This document shows positions 1-10,700 of a DNA stretch of 64,000 nt, piece after piece. This DNA comes from Leeia speluncae (GTDB lineage: Bacteria > Pseudomonadota > Gammaproteobacteria > Burkholderiales > Leeiaceae). The stretch's first letter is position 1; the number at the start of each line of letters is the position of its first letter. Made by a program: the position numbers and the translations under genes. Under the pieces are notes generated by a model that was not told where the DNA came from, searched no databases, and was given only the letters and a program-made list of their open reading frames with translations. The stretch lies in contig NZ_JAJBZT010000007.1 in the NCBI RefSeq assembly GCF_020564625.1, positions 62,001 through 126,000 on the forward strand. The letters run 5' to 3'.

Positions 1-166
1 CAACGGTTAATTCAACACAGCCTAAATTACTTGCAAAATGCCCGCCCGTTTGGCTAACCGATTCAACAATAAAATCTCTTAGCTCTTGCGCTAATTGTGG
101 CAATTGCTTTTTAGAAAGATTTCTTAAGTCTTCAGGACTGTGAATTTGATCTAGTAATTCATACAT
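1..166 (-). CDS. dxs: 1-deoxy-D-xylulose-5-phosphate synthase, N-terminal part (cut by window edge)
   Basis: Only the first 55 codons are inside the window. The translation starts [17 protein letters not shown] and continues to a [10 protein letters not shown] segment followed by a VELTV stretch. This is the characteristic start of DXS, the thiamine-diphosphate enzyme that condenses pyruvate and glyceraldehyde-3-phosphate in the first step of the MEP isoprenoid pathway. The ATG at 166 lies 8 bases after the ispA stop, so xseB, ispA and dxs look like one operon, a common arrangement in Proteobacteria. Catalytic regions lie outside the window, so intactness cannot be judged. Confidence 0.93.
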   Translation of the reverse strand, partial: MYELLDQIHSPEDLRNLSKKQLPQLAQELRDFIVESVSQTGGHFASNLGCVELTV

Positions 167-174
167 GGCATTAC

Positions 175-1074
175 TCAATAGGAGCGCAGAACAATATAGT
201 CTGCCAATTCTTTCAACCGTTTTGCTTTTTCACCAAATGGTTCGATTGCCGCTAGCGCATCTAAATGCAAGCGTGCAGCTTTTTCTTTAGCTTCTGCTAA
301 GCCTAGTAAGCTAACGTAAGTGGGTTTGTCTGCTGCAGCATCTTTCCCTGCAGTTTTTCCAAGCGTTGCACTATCGGCTTCAACATCTAAGATGTCGTCA
401 ACGACTTGGAAGGCGAGTCCAATTTTTTCTGCATAACTGCTTAGTGCAGATAACGTATTGCTGTCAGGCAAAATGCCATCCTTTTGGCAATACGCACCTA
501 GCAATACCGCGGCACGAATAAGCGCACCAGTTTTCATTTGGTGCATTTGCTGTAGTGACTCAAGCGATAATGCGATGCCAACACTAGCAAGATCAATCGC
601 TTGTCCACCTGCCATGCCTTTCGCGCCAGAAGCAAATGCCAATAATTTTAGTGCTTCAATCGCTTGTGATGGTGCTAAGGGAGCATTTGCTAAAACAATA
701 AATGCTTGTGTTTGCAAGGCATCGCCAGCGAGTAGTGCCGTTGCTTCGTCAAATTGAATATGGCATGTTGGTTTGCCACGACGTAATACGTCATTATCCA
801 TTGCGGGCAGATCATCATGTACTAATGAATAGGCATGGATCATCTCAACCGCAGCAGCAACGCATTCTACTGCTTCAGCATTGCTATCAAATAAGGCCGC
901 TGTGGCATGGGCAAGCAGTGGGCGTACGCGTTTGCCACCATCTAAAGTGGCATAGCTCATCGCTTGATTAAGCTTGTATGGTTCTTCATTAACCAAAGGT
1001 AAGGTTTTTTCTAAAACCATTTCCATTTGATGTTGAGTTTGTTTTGCCCAGTCTGTAAAGGAAAGACTATTCAT
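175..1074 (-). CDS. ispA: Farnesyl diphosphate synthase (short-chain polyprenyl synthase)
   Basis: The product is 299 residues, normal for bacterial IspA, which builds geranyl and farnesyl diphosphate from IPP and DMAPP in the cytoplasm. The first aspartate-rich motif is DDLPAMDND (about residue 88) and the second is DDILD (about residue 230). The KRVRP segment near residue 48 contributes to diphosphate binding. I chose ATG 1074 (MNSLSFTDW) because longer starts run further into xseB; this start still overlaps the xseB stop by 8 bases, which suggests translational coupling. The FPP product feeds undecaprenyl phosphate and quinone side chains. dxs, the pathway's first enzyme, follows 8 bases downstream. 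Confidence 0.95.
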   Translation of the reverse strand: MNSLSFTDWAKQTQHQMEMVLEKTLPLVNEEPYKLNQAMSYATLDGGKRVRPLLAHATAALFDSNAEAVECVAAAVEMIHAYSLVHDDLPAMDNDVLRRGKPTCHIQFDEATALLAGDALQTQAFIVLANAPLAPSQAIEALKLLAFASGAKGMAGGQAIDLASVGIALSLESLQQMHQMKTGALIRAAVLLGAYCQKDGILPDSNTLSALSSYAEKIGLAFQVVDDILDVEADSATLGKTAGKDAAADKPTYVSLLGLAEAKEKAARLHLDALAAIEPFGEKAKRLKELADYIVLRSY

Positions 1075-1300
1075 CTTCAGCAACACCATTTAATGGTTTG
1101 AGTTGGTTATCTGTTAGTACTTGTACTTTTTGCTGTGCTTCTGAAAGCAATTGTTGGCAGTACTTTAGTAATTCACTCCCTCTAGCATAAGTGGCTAGTG
1201 ATGCTTCAAGTGAAAGTTGTCCGCCTTCCATTTGTGAAACAATGCTTTCTAGTTCAGCCATCGCTTCTTCAAAACTTTGCGAATTTTTTGTTTTTGCCAT
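1067..1300 (-). CDS. xseB: Exodeoxyribonuclease VII small subunit
   Basis: The 77-residue acidic helical protein carries the XseB pattern SFEEAMAELESIVSQMEGGQLSLEASL followed by a second helix. XseB subunits assemble around XseA to form the exonuclease that degrades single-stranded DNA. The start is the ATG at 1300 (MAKTKNS); a TTG two codons upstream is less likely. The 3' end overlaps ispA. The xseB-ispA-dxs order is widespread in Proteobacteria. The large subunit gene is not in the window. Confidence 0.93.
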   Translation of the reverse strand: MAKTKNSQSFEEAMAELESIVSQMEGGQLSLEASLATYARGSELLKYCQQLLSEAQQKVQVLTDNQLKPLNGVAEDE

Positions 1301-1358
1301 GTTCAATGTTCTTTGGCTAATGTCGATCGTTAACAGAGCGTTGATGTAATCAAAAAAG

Positions 1359-4181
1359 TTACATTTTTAAAAGTGATTTCAGATATTTACCTGTATGACT
1401 TGCCGGATTGGCAGCGACGGTTTCTGGTGTTCCTTCTGCAATCACTTGACCACCACCCGCACCACCTTCTGGGCCCATATCAATGAGCCAATCTGCTGTT
1501 TTGATCACATCCAGATTATGTTCAATAATCACAATGGTATTGCCGTGGGCACGAAGACGATGCACCACTTGAAGTAGTAATTCAATGTCTTGGAAATGAA
1601 GGCCGGTTGTTGGCTCATCCAGAATATATAGCGTTCTACCCGTGTCTCGTTTAGATAGTTCTAGCGCAAGTTTAACGCGTTGTGCTTCACCGCCTGAGAG
1701 GGTTGTCGCACTTTGGCCAAGCTTAATGTAACCTAAGCCGACGTCAAGAAGGGTTTGCAATTTTCTAGCAACGGATGGCACTGCACTAAAAAACTCGGCT
1801 GCTACTTCAACCGTCATATCAAGCACTTCGTAGATATTCTTGGTTTTGTACTTAATGTCGAGTGTTTCACGGTTGTAACGTTGACCATGGCAAACGTCAC
1901 ACTCTACATAGACATCTGGCAAGAAGTGCATTTCTACTTTTAAAACCCCATCGCCTTGGCAAGCTTCACATCGGCCGCCTTTGACGTTGAAGGAGAATCG
2001 TCCCGGCCCATAACCGCGTGAGCGCGATTCTGGCACCCCAGCAAATAATTCCCGAATTGGTGTGAATAGACCGGTGTAAGTAGCCGGGTTTGAGCGCGGG
2101 GTTCTGCCAATAGGGCTTTGATCGACATTAATCACTTTATCAAAGTAACCTAAGCCTTCAATATCATCATGTGGCGCAGGTTCTTCATTGCTGCCATATA
2201 AATGTCTTGCGACAGCATGGTAAAGCGTATCGTTAATTAACGTCGATTTTCCAGAGCCAGAAACACCGGTAATACAGGTGAGCAAGCCTACGGGGATATC
2301 CACGCTGACATTTTTAAGGTTGTTTCCTGTTGCCCCTTTTAGGGAAAGCAGTTTTTCTGGGTTAGGAGGTGTTCTTTCTGTTGGCACAGAAATTTGTTTT
2401 TGGCCAGAAAGGTATTTGCCGGTAACAGAGTTGTCATCCGCACTAACTTCTTCTGGTGTCCCTGCGACAAGTACATTGCCACCATGAATGCCTGCTCCAG
2501 GCCCGATATCAATCACGTAATCTGCTGCGCGAATGGCATCTTCATCATGTTCAACCACAATGACCGAGTTTCCCAGATCACGCAGGCGTTTTAATGTGGC
2601 GAGTAGGCGGTCGTTATCTCGTTGATGAAGACCAATTGAGGGTTCATCTAGTACGTACATGACCCCCGTTAAACCAGAGCCAATCTGTGATGCAAGGCGA
2701 ATACGTTGTGCTTCACCACCAGACAATGTGTCTGCTGAGCGATTCAGACTTAAGTAATCTAAGCCAACGTTATTTAAGAAACCAAGACGCTCTGCGATTT
2801 CTTTGACGATTTTTTCAGCAATGGCTTGCTTTTGGCCTTCAAAACCTAAGTCATCAAATAAAGCATAAGCGTCTCTTAAAGGTAAGTTGCTGATTTGATG
2901 TAATGTTTTTCCAGCAACTCGAACATTCCTTGCTTCTAGTCTTAACCTTGTTCCTTCACAAGAAGGGCAGGGTTGATTGTTCTGGTGTTTGGCTAACTCT
3001 TCTCGAACCGCCATTGAGTCGGTTTCACGATAGCGTCGTTCCAGGTTAGGGATGATCCCCTCAAATGGATGTTCTCGCATAAACATCGTGCCTCTTTCGC
3101 TCATATAGCGAAAGGCAATGCTGGTTTTTCCTGAGCCATACAGAATAATGTTTTGAGTGGCTTCTTCTAACTCTTCAAATGGCGAATCCACATCAAATTG
3201 GTAATGGCCAGCTAAACTTTCTAACATCTGAAAATAAAACTGATTACGTTTATCCCATCCCTTAATTGCACCAGCCGCTAAGCTCAGGTGAGGGAATGCG
3301 ACTACTCGTTTAGGATCGAAGAAGGTGATTTGGCCTAAACCATCGCACTTTTGACAGGCACCAGCTGGATTGTTAAATGAGAATAAGCGCGGCTCTAATT
3401 CTGGTAGGCTATACGAGCAAACAGGGCAAGCAAACTTTGCTGAAAACCAGTGCTCTTTATCAGAGTCCATTTCAACTGCAATAGCGCGGCCATCTGCATG
3501 CCTTAATGCCGTTTCAAAAGACTCAGCTAAACGTTGCTTTTGTTCTGTACTGACTTTCAAGCGGTCTACAACGACTTCGATGGTGTGTTTTTTATTTTTG
3601 TCTAGTTTAGGAATGCTGTCTAGATCGTAAACTTCTTGGTCGACACGAACACGGACAAAGCCTTGTGCGCGAAGCTCATCAAATAAATCGACTTGTTCGC
3701 CTTTCCTACCGATGACCACCGGCGCTAAGATCATTAGCTTAGTATCTTCTGGTAGGGCTAAAACATGGTCGACCATTTGGGAAACGGTCTGAGAGGTTAG
3801 CGGCTGCTGATGATCTGGACAAAACGGATCGCCGACTCTTGCAAACAGTAAGCGCAAGTAATCATGAATTTCGGTGACGGTACCAACGGTAGAACGAGGG
3901 TTGTGGCTAGTTGCTTTTTGTTCAATGGAGATGGCAGGGGATAGACCCTCGATCAAATCAACATCGGGTTTTTCCATTAACTGCAAGAATTGTCTCGCGT
4001 AGGCGGACAAAGACTCTACGTAGCGCCTCTGTCCTTCTGCATATAGCGTATCAAATGCAAGTGAGGATTTGCCTGAACCAGATAACCCAGTGACCACGAC
4101 CAATTGGTGCCGTGGAATATCTAAGTTAATGTTTTTCAGATTATGGGTTCTTGCACCACGAATGCGGATGTATTCGGTCAT
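1359..4181 (-). CDS. uvrA: Excinuclease ABC subunit A
   Basis: The 940-residue protein is full length for UvrA, the damage-recognition ATPase of nucleotide excision repair that loads UvrB at lesions. It has two ABC ATPase modules: Walker [11 protein letters not shown] near residue 32 and [10 protein letters not shown] near 640, and signature motifs [12 protein letters not shown] near 488 and [12 protein letters not shown] near 830. Zinc-binding cysteine pairs are visible near residue 253 (CPVC, then CQKC) and near 740 (CEAC, then CDVC). It starts with ATG at 4181 ([16 protein letters not shown]). xseB begins about 60 bases downstream on the same strand. I see no convincing LexA box upstream. 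Confidence 0.98.
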   Translation of the reverse strand: MTEYIRIRGARTHNLKNINLDIPRHQLVVVTGLSGSGKSSLAFDTLYAEGQRRYVESLSAYARQFLQLMEKPDVDLIEGLSPAISIEQKATSHNPRSTVGTVTEIHDYLRLLFARVGDPFCPDHQQPLTSQTVSQMVDHVLALPEDTKLMILAPVVIGRKGEQVDLFDELRAQGFVRVRVDQEVYDLDSIPKLDKNKKHTIEVVVDRLKVSTEQKQRLAESFETALRHADGRAIAVEMDSDKEHWFSAKFACPVCSYSLPELEPRLFSFNNPAGACQKCDGLGQITFFDPKRVVAFPHLSLAAGAIKGWDKRNQFYFQMLESLAGHYQFDVDSPFEELEEATQNIILYGSGKTSIAFRYMSERGTMFMREHPFEGIIPNLERRYRETDSMAVREELAKHQNNQPCPSCEGTRLRLEARNVRVAGKTLHQISNLPLRDAYALFDDLGFEGQKQAIAEKIVKEIAERLGFLNNVGLDYLSLNRSADTLSGGEAQRIRLASQIGSGLTGVMYVLDEPSIGLHQRDNDRLLATLKRLRDLGNSVIVVEHDEDAIRAADYVIDIGPGAGIHGGNVLVAGTPEEVSADDNSVTGKYLSGQKQISVPTERTPPNPEKLLSLKGATGNNLKNVSVDIPVGLLTCITGVSGSGKSTLINDTLYHAVARHLYGSNEEPAPHDDIEGLGYFDKVINVDQSPIGRTPRSNPATYTGLFTPIRELFAGVPESRSRGYGPGRFSFNVKGGRCEACQGDGVLKVEMHFLPDVYVECDVCHGQRYNRETLDIKYKTKNIYEVLDMTVEVAAEFFSAVPSVARKLQTLLDVGLGYIKLGQSATTLSGGEAQRVKLALELSKRDTGRTLYILDEPTTGLHFQDIELLLQVVHRLRAHGNTIVIIEHNLDVIKTADWLIDMGPEGGAGGGQVIAEGTPETVAANPASHTGKYLKSLLKM

Positions 4182-4263
4182 GAATCGCCTGCATTTATCC
4201 GTTGAAAATCAACCTGCTAATATACCGGACTTTGCGTGCAAACCCAATGGAAAACTGAAAAAC

Positions 4264-5166
4264 TTAACGCAATGCAGCAATTTTCTTCTTAATTACGGGC
4301 ATCAATTTCACAGCGGCTTCTTCGCCTTCTAAAATTGCGCGATTTTTACTTTCAAAGTCATCTGGTGCAATATCACCTACTTTGGGTGTAATTAAGATAT
4401 CCGCTTCTTTTAATTCTTCTTCTCTCAGAGTTTTGCTCATAATTGAGAGAGATTTCAAAAGTACTTCTTTAGTCGATGTTGCTTCTGACGTACCTGGTTT
4501 TCCTGAGACATCAATCGCGATGGTGAAGGTAGCGCCCATTTTCTTTGCAAATCGAATAGGTACTTGGCTAATCACACCACCATCTACATAGTCACTTCCT
4601 TCGATTGTGACAGGTTGGAAAACTCCCGGGACGCTACTAGAGGCACGTACTGCTAAACCCGTATTGCCACGTTGAAATAATACAGCACGGCTCTGTGTCA
4701 GATTGGTGGCGACTGCTCCAAAAGGGAGTTTAAGCTTTTCCAATGGTTGGTTTTTCACTGCCTTATTCACAAAGTCTTGAAGGGCTTGGCCTTTTAAAAT
4801 GCCACGATTAGGGAGGCTCCAATCACTGATGGTTGCCTCATCTAGTTCGAACGCGAGTTTTTGTAACTCAAAACCGGTATAGCCGGAGGCATACAGCGCT
4901 CCAACTACACTGCCTGCACTCGTTCCCACAACTAGATCGGGCTTAATCCCATTAGCCTCTAGCATCTTAATTACGCCGACATGCGCAAACCCTCTGGCCG
5001 CTCCACCGCCCAAAACAAGGGCGATTTTTACAGGTGGTTTTTGTTTATCAACCGGTTTGACGACGGGTTTTACTGTGGCAACAGGTTTTGCTGGTGGGGT
5101 CTGAGAACTGCAGGCAATTAATCCGATAGGCAGGGAAAGTAACAGCGTTCTTCTAAGAATGTTCAT
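4264..5166 (-). CDS. Patatin-like phospholipase lipoprotein (RssA-like)
   Basis: The protein is about 300 residues. A lipoprotein signal ends in LIACSS, so the mature protein should be lipid-anchored in the envelope after a Pro/Lys/Val-rich linker. The patatin domain shows the oxyanion loop GGGAARG, the nucleophile elbow GTSAG and the second catalytic element DGG, so the Ser-Asp dyad is present. Relatives are membrane-associated esterases or phospholipases; the substrate cannot be read from sequence. ATG 5166 was chosen because a TTG at 5184 would only add six residues before the signal peptide. It is last in a minus-strand run with the L,D-transpeptidase-fold and M48 genes, which suggests a shared envelope role. 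Confidence 0.85.
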   Translation of the reverse strand: MNILRRTLLLSLPIGLIACSSQTPPAKPVATVKPVVKPVDKQKPPVKIALVLGGGAARGFAHVGVIKMLEANGIKPDLVVGTSAGSVVGALYASGYTGFELQKLAFELDEATISDWSLPNRGILKGQALQDFVNKAVKNQPLEKLKLPFGAVATNLTQSRAVLFQRGNTGLAVRASSSVPGVFQPVTIEGSDYVDGGVISQVPIRFAKKMGATFTIAIDVSGKPGTSEATSTKEVLLKSLSIMSKTLREEELKEADILITPKVGDIAPDDFESKNRAILEGEEAAVKLMPVIKKKIAALR

Positions 5167-5215
5167 TCGTATTATTTTCGGCAAAAAATGGGGTTGGTTA
5201 AATCAAAATGTCGAT

Positions 5216-5719
5216 CTACTTCTGTTGCTTTTCAATCATTTCGACTTTGGTTCCGACTTTAACCATTTCAAAAAGTTTAATTAGATCTTCGTTTTTCATG
5301 CGAACACAGCCGTGAGAGCCAGGTATTTTCATATCTACTCGATCGGGCGTGCCATGGATGTAGATGTACCGACGTTGTGTATCAACATTTCCATGTCGGT
5401 TAACCCCTGGCTCCTCTCCGCACAACCAAAGTATGCGAGTTAATATCCAATCCCGATTAGGAAACTGAGTATCTAGCGCCTCATCAAAAATCTCACCCGT
5501 TGGGCGTCTTGCAACAAATACCGTATTTATAGGTTGCTCTGCGCCTATTTTGGCTCTAATTCGATGAAGTCCTCTTGGCGTTTGGAAGCTACCTTTTTGT
5601 TCTCCAACGCCTTTGGCTGCCGTGGAAACGTCAAATTGGCAAATAATGTTGCCATCTTTATCGATGCCAATCATTTGTTGGCTATCGATAAAGATGATGA
5701 TTTTTTGGATAGGATTCAC
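5216..5719 (-). CDS. YkuD-fold L,D-transpeptidase family protein without export signal
   Basis: The 167-residue protein is one YkuD domain. Its catalytic region has IHGTPD followed by PGSHGCVRM, so the family His and Cys are present. Family members cross-link peptidoglycan through L,D bonds or attach proteins to it. It begins MNPIQKIIIFIDSQQ with GTG at 5719, and neither a signal peptide nor a membrane anchor is visible, so the route to the periplasm is unclear. The gene starts 22 bases after the stop of the M48 protease and ends 50 bases before the patatin-like gene. It could alternatively act on cytoplasmic muropeptides. Confidence 0.85.
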   Translation of the reverse strand: MNPIQKIIIFIDSQQMIGIDKDGNIICQFDVSTAAKGVGEQKGSFQTPRGLHRIRAKIGAEQPINTVFVARRPTGEIFDEALDTQFPNRDWILTRILWLCGEEPGVNRHGNVDTQRRYIYIHGTPDRVDMKIPGSHGCVRMKNEDLIKLFEMVKVGTKVEMIEKQQK

Positions 5720-5741
5720 GATTCTAATGGCTAAGCAAAAA

Positions 5742-6872
5742 TTACTGAGGAAGGCTAGCTTTTACTACTGCCCACTTAATATTGAGTGGTGCCATTGGTT
5801 TAGTGGTTGAATGCGTATTGACCATACGTTCTTTTAGTTGAAGGACGCGTGTTTTTGTGTCCGGATGCGTGCTGAGTAAGGTAACGGCCGGTTTTCCACC
5901 ATCTTTTTCTAGCTTTTCATAGATACTGACCATCCCTTTAGGATTGATTTGTTTGTTAACCAGCAAATCAAAGCCACGCAGGTCTGCTTCTTCTTCTTGG
6001 CTTCTGGAAAAACTTAATTGGCTAAGGTCTTTTGCCATTTGAGCGGGTAGGGCTCCGCTATAATCGCCCCAAGCGAATTGCATCAGTGCTTGTAGACCTA
6101 AATCTTTTACCATACCTTTAAGGCTGTGCCTTAATTCGACGTGCTGTACTTCATGGGCAAGCACGCCGGCTAGTTCTTCCGCACTATCAGACGCTTTGAT
6201 TAAGCCTGTGTTAACGACAATGACACCACCAGGAATAGCAAATGCATTGATGGATGGGTCGTTATTGATATAAAACTGATATTGATACGAACTGCCATCC
6301 GTTAGTTTATGCCCTATTTCCTCTAATGCACTTTGTGCTGGCGCAGGATTGATTAGCTTTAAACCCGTTTTTTGGGCTTCGAAGATCGCATTTCCTAAAG
6401 ATGCTTCTTGCGCTGTACTTATCTTTTCAACACCCCATTCAGCGATCTTATCGGCTTTCCACCAAAACAGTCCAAGTAGGGCAATCGGAATCAGAATGAT
6501 TAATGTAATAATTGTCCAGCCAAGCCTTGAAAAAAGCTTACTTTTTCGTTGGCCGGATTTTAACGCTTCAATCTCTTTTTCAAGCCCAACTGGCGGGCTA
6601 GATAATAGCTTTTGCTGGATGTTGGTATCACTTAAGATGACCATCCAATTGGATCCATCTTGCTTCCATTGAAACTGCCATTGGGTCTGGTTAAAGCCGC
6701 CACGAGATAGCTTCACCGAAGTTAGCGGAACAGCTTGTCGAACGCCATCTGCCAGACAGATTACTAAAGACCCAGGAACGAGTTCTACTAAAACATCATC
6801 ACCCTTTGCTTTGTCTGGGCCAAAACATTGACCTGCAAAACTATGTGCGGCAAGACTAGCGGTGCGACGCAT
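5742..6872 (-). CDS. M48 family membrane metalloprotease
   Basis: The protein has 376 residues. Residues 1-110 form an N-terminal domain of unknown family that ends in a basic stretch. One membrane helix lies near 120-142 (WTIITLIILIPIALLGLFWW). The M48 zinc peptidase domain follows: HEVQH near residue 240 is the HExxH motif, and the EEEAD segment near 293 supplies the third zinc ligand. The architecture resembles periplasmic M48 quality-control proteases of the BepA/LoiP type, but lacks visible TPR repeats. The ATG at 6872 is preceded by a purine-rich GGAAGGAAG ribosome site. It is the first gene of the M48, YkuD, patatin run. Confidence 0.85.
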   Translation of the reverse strand: MRRTASLAAHSFAGQCFGPDKAKGDDVLVELVPGSLVICLADGVRQAVPLTSVKLSRGGFNQTQWQFQWKQDGSNWMVILSDTNIQQKLLSSPPVGLEKEIEALKSGQRKSKLFSRLGWTIITLIILIPIALLGLFWWKADKIAEWGVEKISTAQEASLGNAIFEAQKTGLKLINPAPAQSALEEIGHKLTDGSSYQYQFYINNDPSINAFAIPGGVIVVNTGLIKASDSAEELAGVLAHEVQHVELRHSLKGMVKDLGLQALMQFAWGDYSGALPAQMAKDLSQLSFSRSQEEEADLRGFDLLVNKQINPKGMVSIYEKLEKDGGKPAVTLLSTHPDTKTRVLQLKERMVNTHSTTKPMAPLNIKWAVVKASLPQ

Positions 6873-6982
6873 CGTAACAACTTCCTTCCTGATCTATTTT
6901 AATTTGTCTTTGTAGTATTCAATACTTCGTATCACTTGCAAATGAAAACTTTACAAGCGATACGAGTAGGGTTTGCTATATG

Positions 6983-7786
6983 TTAGCGGTTGTCACCATC
7001 TAATAAATCACCAATTCCGCCTAATAGTGAGCCTTCTTCTCTTCGGCTTCCACCACCTTGTGCATATTTTGATGCTGAGACAATACGATCTGCCATTCTT
7101 GAAAGCGGTAACGATTGTAACCAAACGCGACCAGGCCCTCTTAAAGTAGCGAAAAATAAGCCTTCGCCAGAAAATAATGCACTCTTGATTTTACCAACAT
7201 ACTCAATATCAAAGTCGACAGTCGACTCCATCGCGACTAAACAACCTGTATCTAATCTTAGCACTTCTCCTGGCGCCAAGATTTTTTGGCACACGGTACC
7301 ACCTGCGTGTACAAATGCTAAGCCATCACCATCTAGTTTTTGCATGATGAAACCTTCACCACCAAAAAAACCAGCACCTAATTTTCGCTGAAAAGCGATG
7401 CCGAGAGATACCCCTTTAGCGGCGCACAAGAAAGAATCTTTTTGACAAATTAATGTGCCACCTACATCTGGGAGGTGAATTGGGATGATATGGCCTGGAT
7501 ATGGAGCTGCAAATGATACGTGTTTTTTGCCTTGGCCTTGGTTGACGAAGATGGTGGTAAATAAAGATTCGCCGGTTAATAGTCGCTTTCCTGCGCCCAT
7601 CAATTTACCCAGAAAACCGCGCTGTTGTTCTGATCCATCACCAAAGACAGTATCCATTACAATACCGTCTTCCATATACATCATCGTGCCAGCCTCGCCG
7701 ACAGCAGCCTCACCCGGATCAAGTTCGACTTCTACATACTGCATGTCATTACCAACGATTTTATAATCGATGATGTCCATTGCCAT
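6983..7786 (-). CDS. AIM24 / TIGR00266 family protein
   Basis: The 267-residue protein belongs to the AIM24 (DUF124, TIGR00266) beta-barrel family: [18 protein letters not shown] near the start, then repeated glycine-rich strands including [21 protein letters not shown] and [21 protein letters not shown]. Residues after 240 are a glycine-rich tail. No signal peptide or membrane helix is visible. The molecular function of bacterial members is not established. ATG 7786 is preceded by a good AAGGGAG site seven bases upstream. It stands alone, about 110 bases upstream of the M48 gene, and could be co-transcribed with it. Confidence 0.85.
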   Translation of the reverse strand: MAMDIIDYKIVGNDMQYVEVELDPGEAAVGEAGTMMYMEDGIVMDTVFGDGSEQQRGFLGKLMGAGKRLLTGESLFTTIFVNQGQGKKHVSFAAPYPGHIIPIHLPDVGGTLICQKDSFLCAAKGVSLGIAFQRKLGAGFFGGEGFIMQKLDGDGLAFVHAGGTVCQKILAPGEVLRLDTGCLVAMESTVDFDIEYVGKIKSALFSGEGLFFATLRGPGRVWLQSLPLSRMADRIVSASKYAQGGGSRREEGSLLGGIGDLLDGDNR

Positions 7787-7931
7787 AATGAAACTCCCTT
7801 ATGATGGTAGTGTTTGTGCTGTATTGAAAGCTATTCATTAACTTAGAATGGTACCAGTAATATACCGAATACATAAGTATTAACAGCGATCAGTGCATAC
7901 GCATTACATTTTACTTCGTAAGACAAAAAGG

Positions 7932-8636
7932 CTAGTTAAGAGTTTCAAGCCAAGCAATTGAAGCGACATAACCATTTTCTACCGCCATATGGTTAACGGA
8001 AATTGCTGGCTTTTTTTCAGCCTCTACGGTGGTTAAAAACACGCCTTTATCAGTGGGAATATTGCTGATCTTTTGCATCTGGTTTGAAAGTCCGCTACCT
8101 AAACACTTTACGTATGCTTCTTTTGCCGTCCATATCTGATAAAAAGATGATGGAGACTGGTTCTCATGATAAAAATTGTATTCTTTAGCAGAGAAAAAAT
8201 GCTTTGCGATCCCAAGTAGATTTCTTTTGTCTGAGATAACTTCTATATCTATTCCAACCGATGGATGGCTAGTACTAATCGCGATAAGTCCGATGTTTCC
8301 GGTATGTGAAAGATTAAATTGAATGGTTGGGCAATCCTTTATAAAAGGTTTTCCTGATGCGGTTAGCTGAATATCGATTTCGTTTGGATTTTTAGAGGGT
8401 AAATAATGCGTTGATAATAAGCATCTCAACGCTGCTCTCATTAAAACGAAATGTTGCTTAGATTGTACGTGCGAAATAGATGCTGCGCGGGCTTGCTCAT
8501 TTTCGCTAAGAAAATGGATAGTGCCGTCAGTTGGTTCGAGCGCATGACTTAAGTTAATTTGCCAAACCGAACCAACAAACGCTTCCGGACTAGAAAGTTG
8601 TTTGATTAGACGAGATAATATGAAATTGTTTTCCAT
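7932..8636 (-). CDS. 4'-phosphopantetheinyl transferase superfamily protein
   Basis: The 234-residue protein fits the Sfp/AcpT-type group that moves phosphopantetheine from CoA to a carrier-protein serine. The signature is split as usual: GIDIEV near residue 115 (metal-binding Asp and Glu) and WTAKEAYVKCLGSGL near 168-182. SGKPFI and FNLSHTG near 90-105 are the other conserved elements. No NRPS, PKS or carrier protein gene is nearby, so the substrate is not indicated by context. It is divergent from the helicase gene at 8735, with a shared 98-base upstream region. Confidence 0.88.
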   Translation of the reverse strand: MENNFILSRLIKQLSSPEAFVGSVWQINLSHALEPTDGTIHFLSENEQARAASISHVQSKQHFVLMRAALRCLLSTHYLPSKNPNEIDIQLTASGKPFIKDCPTIQFNLSHTGNIGLIAISTSHPSVGIDIEVISDKRNLLGIAKHFFSAKEYNFYHENQSPSSFYQIWTAKEAYVKCLGSGLSNQMQKISNIPTDKGVFLTTVEAEKKPAISVNHMAVENGYVASIAWLETLN

Positions 8637-8734
8637 GGGCTGTTATATATATTTTTAGCCTAAGTGTACAAGATAGTGCGTTAGTCTTGTGGTGGAACTA
8701 AACTAAGTTGAATGTATTTTAGCGAAAGATTCGT

Positions 8735-10675
8735 GTGACGCTGGAAAAAGTATTTGCAGAAGATGGACCGCTTGCGACAGCAATGCCTGGTTTTCGTGTA
8801 CGCCCTCAGCAATTAGAAATGGCTGTTTCGATTGAAAGTGCCATTAAAGAGAATAAATGTCTCGTTGCAGAAGCCGGTACCGGGACGGGTAAAACGATGG
8901 CCTACTTAGTGCCTGCGCTGCGCTCTGGTGGTAAGGTGCTGATTTCTACTGGTACTAAAAACCTGCAAGACCAGCTTTATTTTCGAGATCTGCCTGCTGT
9001 TAGAAACGCGTTAAAAGCGCCTGTTAAAATTGCCTTATTAAAAGGGCGTAGTAACTACGTTTGCCATCACCATTTGCAGCGCGTTGCTCAGGATGGTCGT
9101 TTTGCTTCAAAAGAAGATGCCGCTCAACTTCCAAAAATTATCCGTTTTGCAGAGAAATCTATTACTGGAGACAAAAGCGAACTGGGTTCAGTGCCCGAAA
9201 CAGCCAACGTTTGGTCTATGGTGACATCCACCCGAGATAATTGTCTTGGACAAGAGTGTGATGATTACGAAAATTGCTTTGTGATTCGAGCACGTCGGGA
9301 AGCGATGCAAGCGGATGTGGTGGTGGTGAATCACCATCTTTTCTTTGCCGATGTGGCGCTAAAAGATGAAGGCGTTGCAGAACTTCTTCCTGCCTGTAAT
9401 ACGATAATTTTTGATGAAGCGCACCAGTTACCCGATGTTGCCAGTTTATTTTTTGGTGACACCATCGCTATCAGCCAACTAATTGATTTAGCGAGAGATA
9501 CTCGGCTTGAAGCCATGCTGCATGTCCGAGATTTCTCTGCTTTGCCAGAGGCGGCGCAAAGCTTTGAAAAACAAGTGAGAGACTGGCGACTAACGTTTAA
9601 GCAGGATGTGGCAAGGTTTGCGTATGCGGAAGTAGAAAAGAATACGGCCTTTTTGGAGCTCACCAGTTTAGTTGCTGATTCATTAAAATCATTGCGTGAG
9701 ATATTAGAAACTCAGCAAGAACGTGCAGAAGAGATAAAGCGTTGTGCAGAACGAGCCGCTGAGTTACACGTTTTATTGGATGCTTGGGCGAATTCTGAAG
9801 AGTCTCAGTTAATCCGGTGGTTAGAATTAACCCCAACGGGAATGCAGCTGCACAGTACGCCACTTTCTATTGCACAGCAATTTAGCCGGCAGGTGAAGTC
9901 TGGGGTACGTAGCTGGATTTTTGCTTCTGCAACCATCTCTGTGGGGGGCGATTTTTCTCATTACTGCAATGAGATGGGGTTGTATGAAGCAGAGTGTAAG
10001 GCTTGGGATAGTCCTTTTGACTATCCTAATCAAGCGCTTTTATACGCACCACAAAATATGCCCGACCCGAATTCGCCTGCTTATACCCGCTCGGTAGTCG
10101 ATGCAGCATTTCCGTTGATCAAAGCAGGGCAAGGTGGCGCTTTCCTTCTATTTACTAGCCTACGCGCAATGCGTGAAGCTTACGAACTACTTACTATTCG
10201 ATTAGCCAGTGCCGGTTTGGAATTTCCTGTGTTATTGCAAGGAGAGGCGTCTCGTACCGAGTTATTGGATCGATTCAGACAAACCCCTAATGCAATCTTG
10301 GTGGCAAGCCAAAGTTTCTGGGAGGGCGTGGATGTGCCGGGTGATGCCTTACGGTTTGTGCTAATTGATCGATTGCCGTTTGCCTCGCCGGACGATCCTG
10401 TTTTAGCGGCAAGAATCGAGCATCTACAAAAGAAAGGGGTTAGCCCATTTGTTAGCTTGCAGTTACCCCACGCTGTGATTACCTTGAAACAAGGTGCTGG
10501 GAGGTTGATTCGTACGGAAACAGATAAGGGGGTACTGATGATCTGTGATCCAAGATTAGTAGATAAGCCTTACGGAAAAAGAATTTGGCGAAGTTTGCCG
10601 CCAATGAGAAGAACCCGGGAGGTATTAACTGCGAGTGAATTTTTAGCAGAAAATGTGCCGGGTAAAAAAAATTAA
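8735..10675 (+). CDS. ATP-dependent DNA helicase, DinG/YoaA (XPD-like) family
   Basis: The 646-residue superfamily 2 helicase has Walker A AGTGTGKT near residue 46, the DEAH box (DEAHQLPDV) near 226, and a C-terminal motif VI region GRLIRTETD. Four cysteines (NYVCHHH, then NCLGQEC and ENC) between about residues 108 and 177 match the iron-sulfur cluster site of XPD-like enzymes. The length and lack of an exonuclease domain fit YoaA/DinG proteins, which unwind 5'-3' and deal with stalled forks. The start is GTG at 8735; no in-frame ATG is better placed. No classical SOS box is evident upstream. Confidence 0.92.
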   Translation: MTLEKVFAEDGPLATAMPGFRVRPQQLEMAVSIESAIKENKCLVAEAGTGTGKTMAYLVPALRSGGKVLISTGTKNLQDQLYFRDLPAVRNALKAPVKIALLKGRSNYVCHHHLQRVAQDGRFASKEDAAQLPKIIRFAEKSITGDKSELGSVPETANVWSMVTSTRDNCLGQECDDYENCFVIRARREAMQADVVVVNHHLFFADVALKDEGVAELLPACNTIIFDEAHQLPDVASLFFGDTIAISQLIDLARDTRLEAMLHVRDFSALPEAAQSFEKQVRDWRLTFKQDVARFAYAEVEKNTAFLELTSLVADSLKSLREILETQQERAEEIKRCAERAAELHVLLDAWANSEESQLIRWLELTPTGMQLHSTPLSIAQQFSRQVKSGVRSWIFASATISVGGDFSHYCNEMGLYEAECKAWDSPFDYPNQALLYAPQNMPDPNSPAYTRSVVDAAFPLIKAGQGGAFLLFTSLRAMREAYELLTIRLASAGLEFPVLLQGEASRTELLDRFRQTPNAILVASQSFWEGVDVPGDALRFVLIDRLPFASPDDPVLAARIEHLQKKGVSPFVSLQLPHAVITLKQGAGRLIRTETDKGVLMICDPRLVDKPYGKRIWRSLPPMRRTREVLTASEFLAENVPGKKN

Positions 10676-10700
10676 AAAAATAATGAAATTTGTGTCAACC

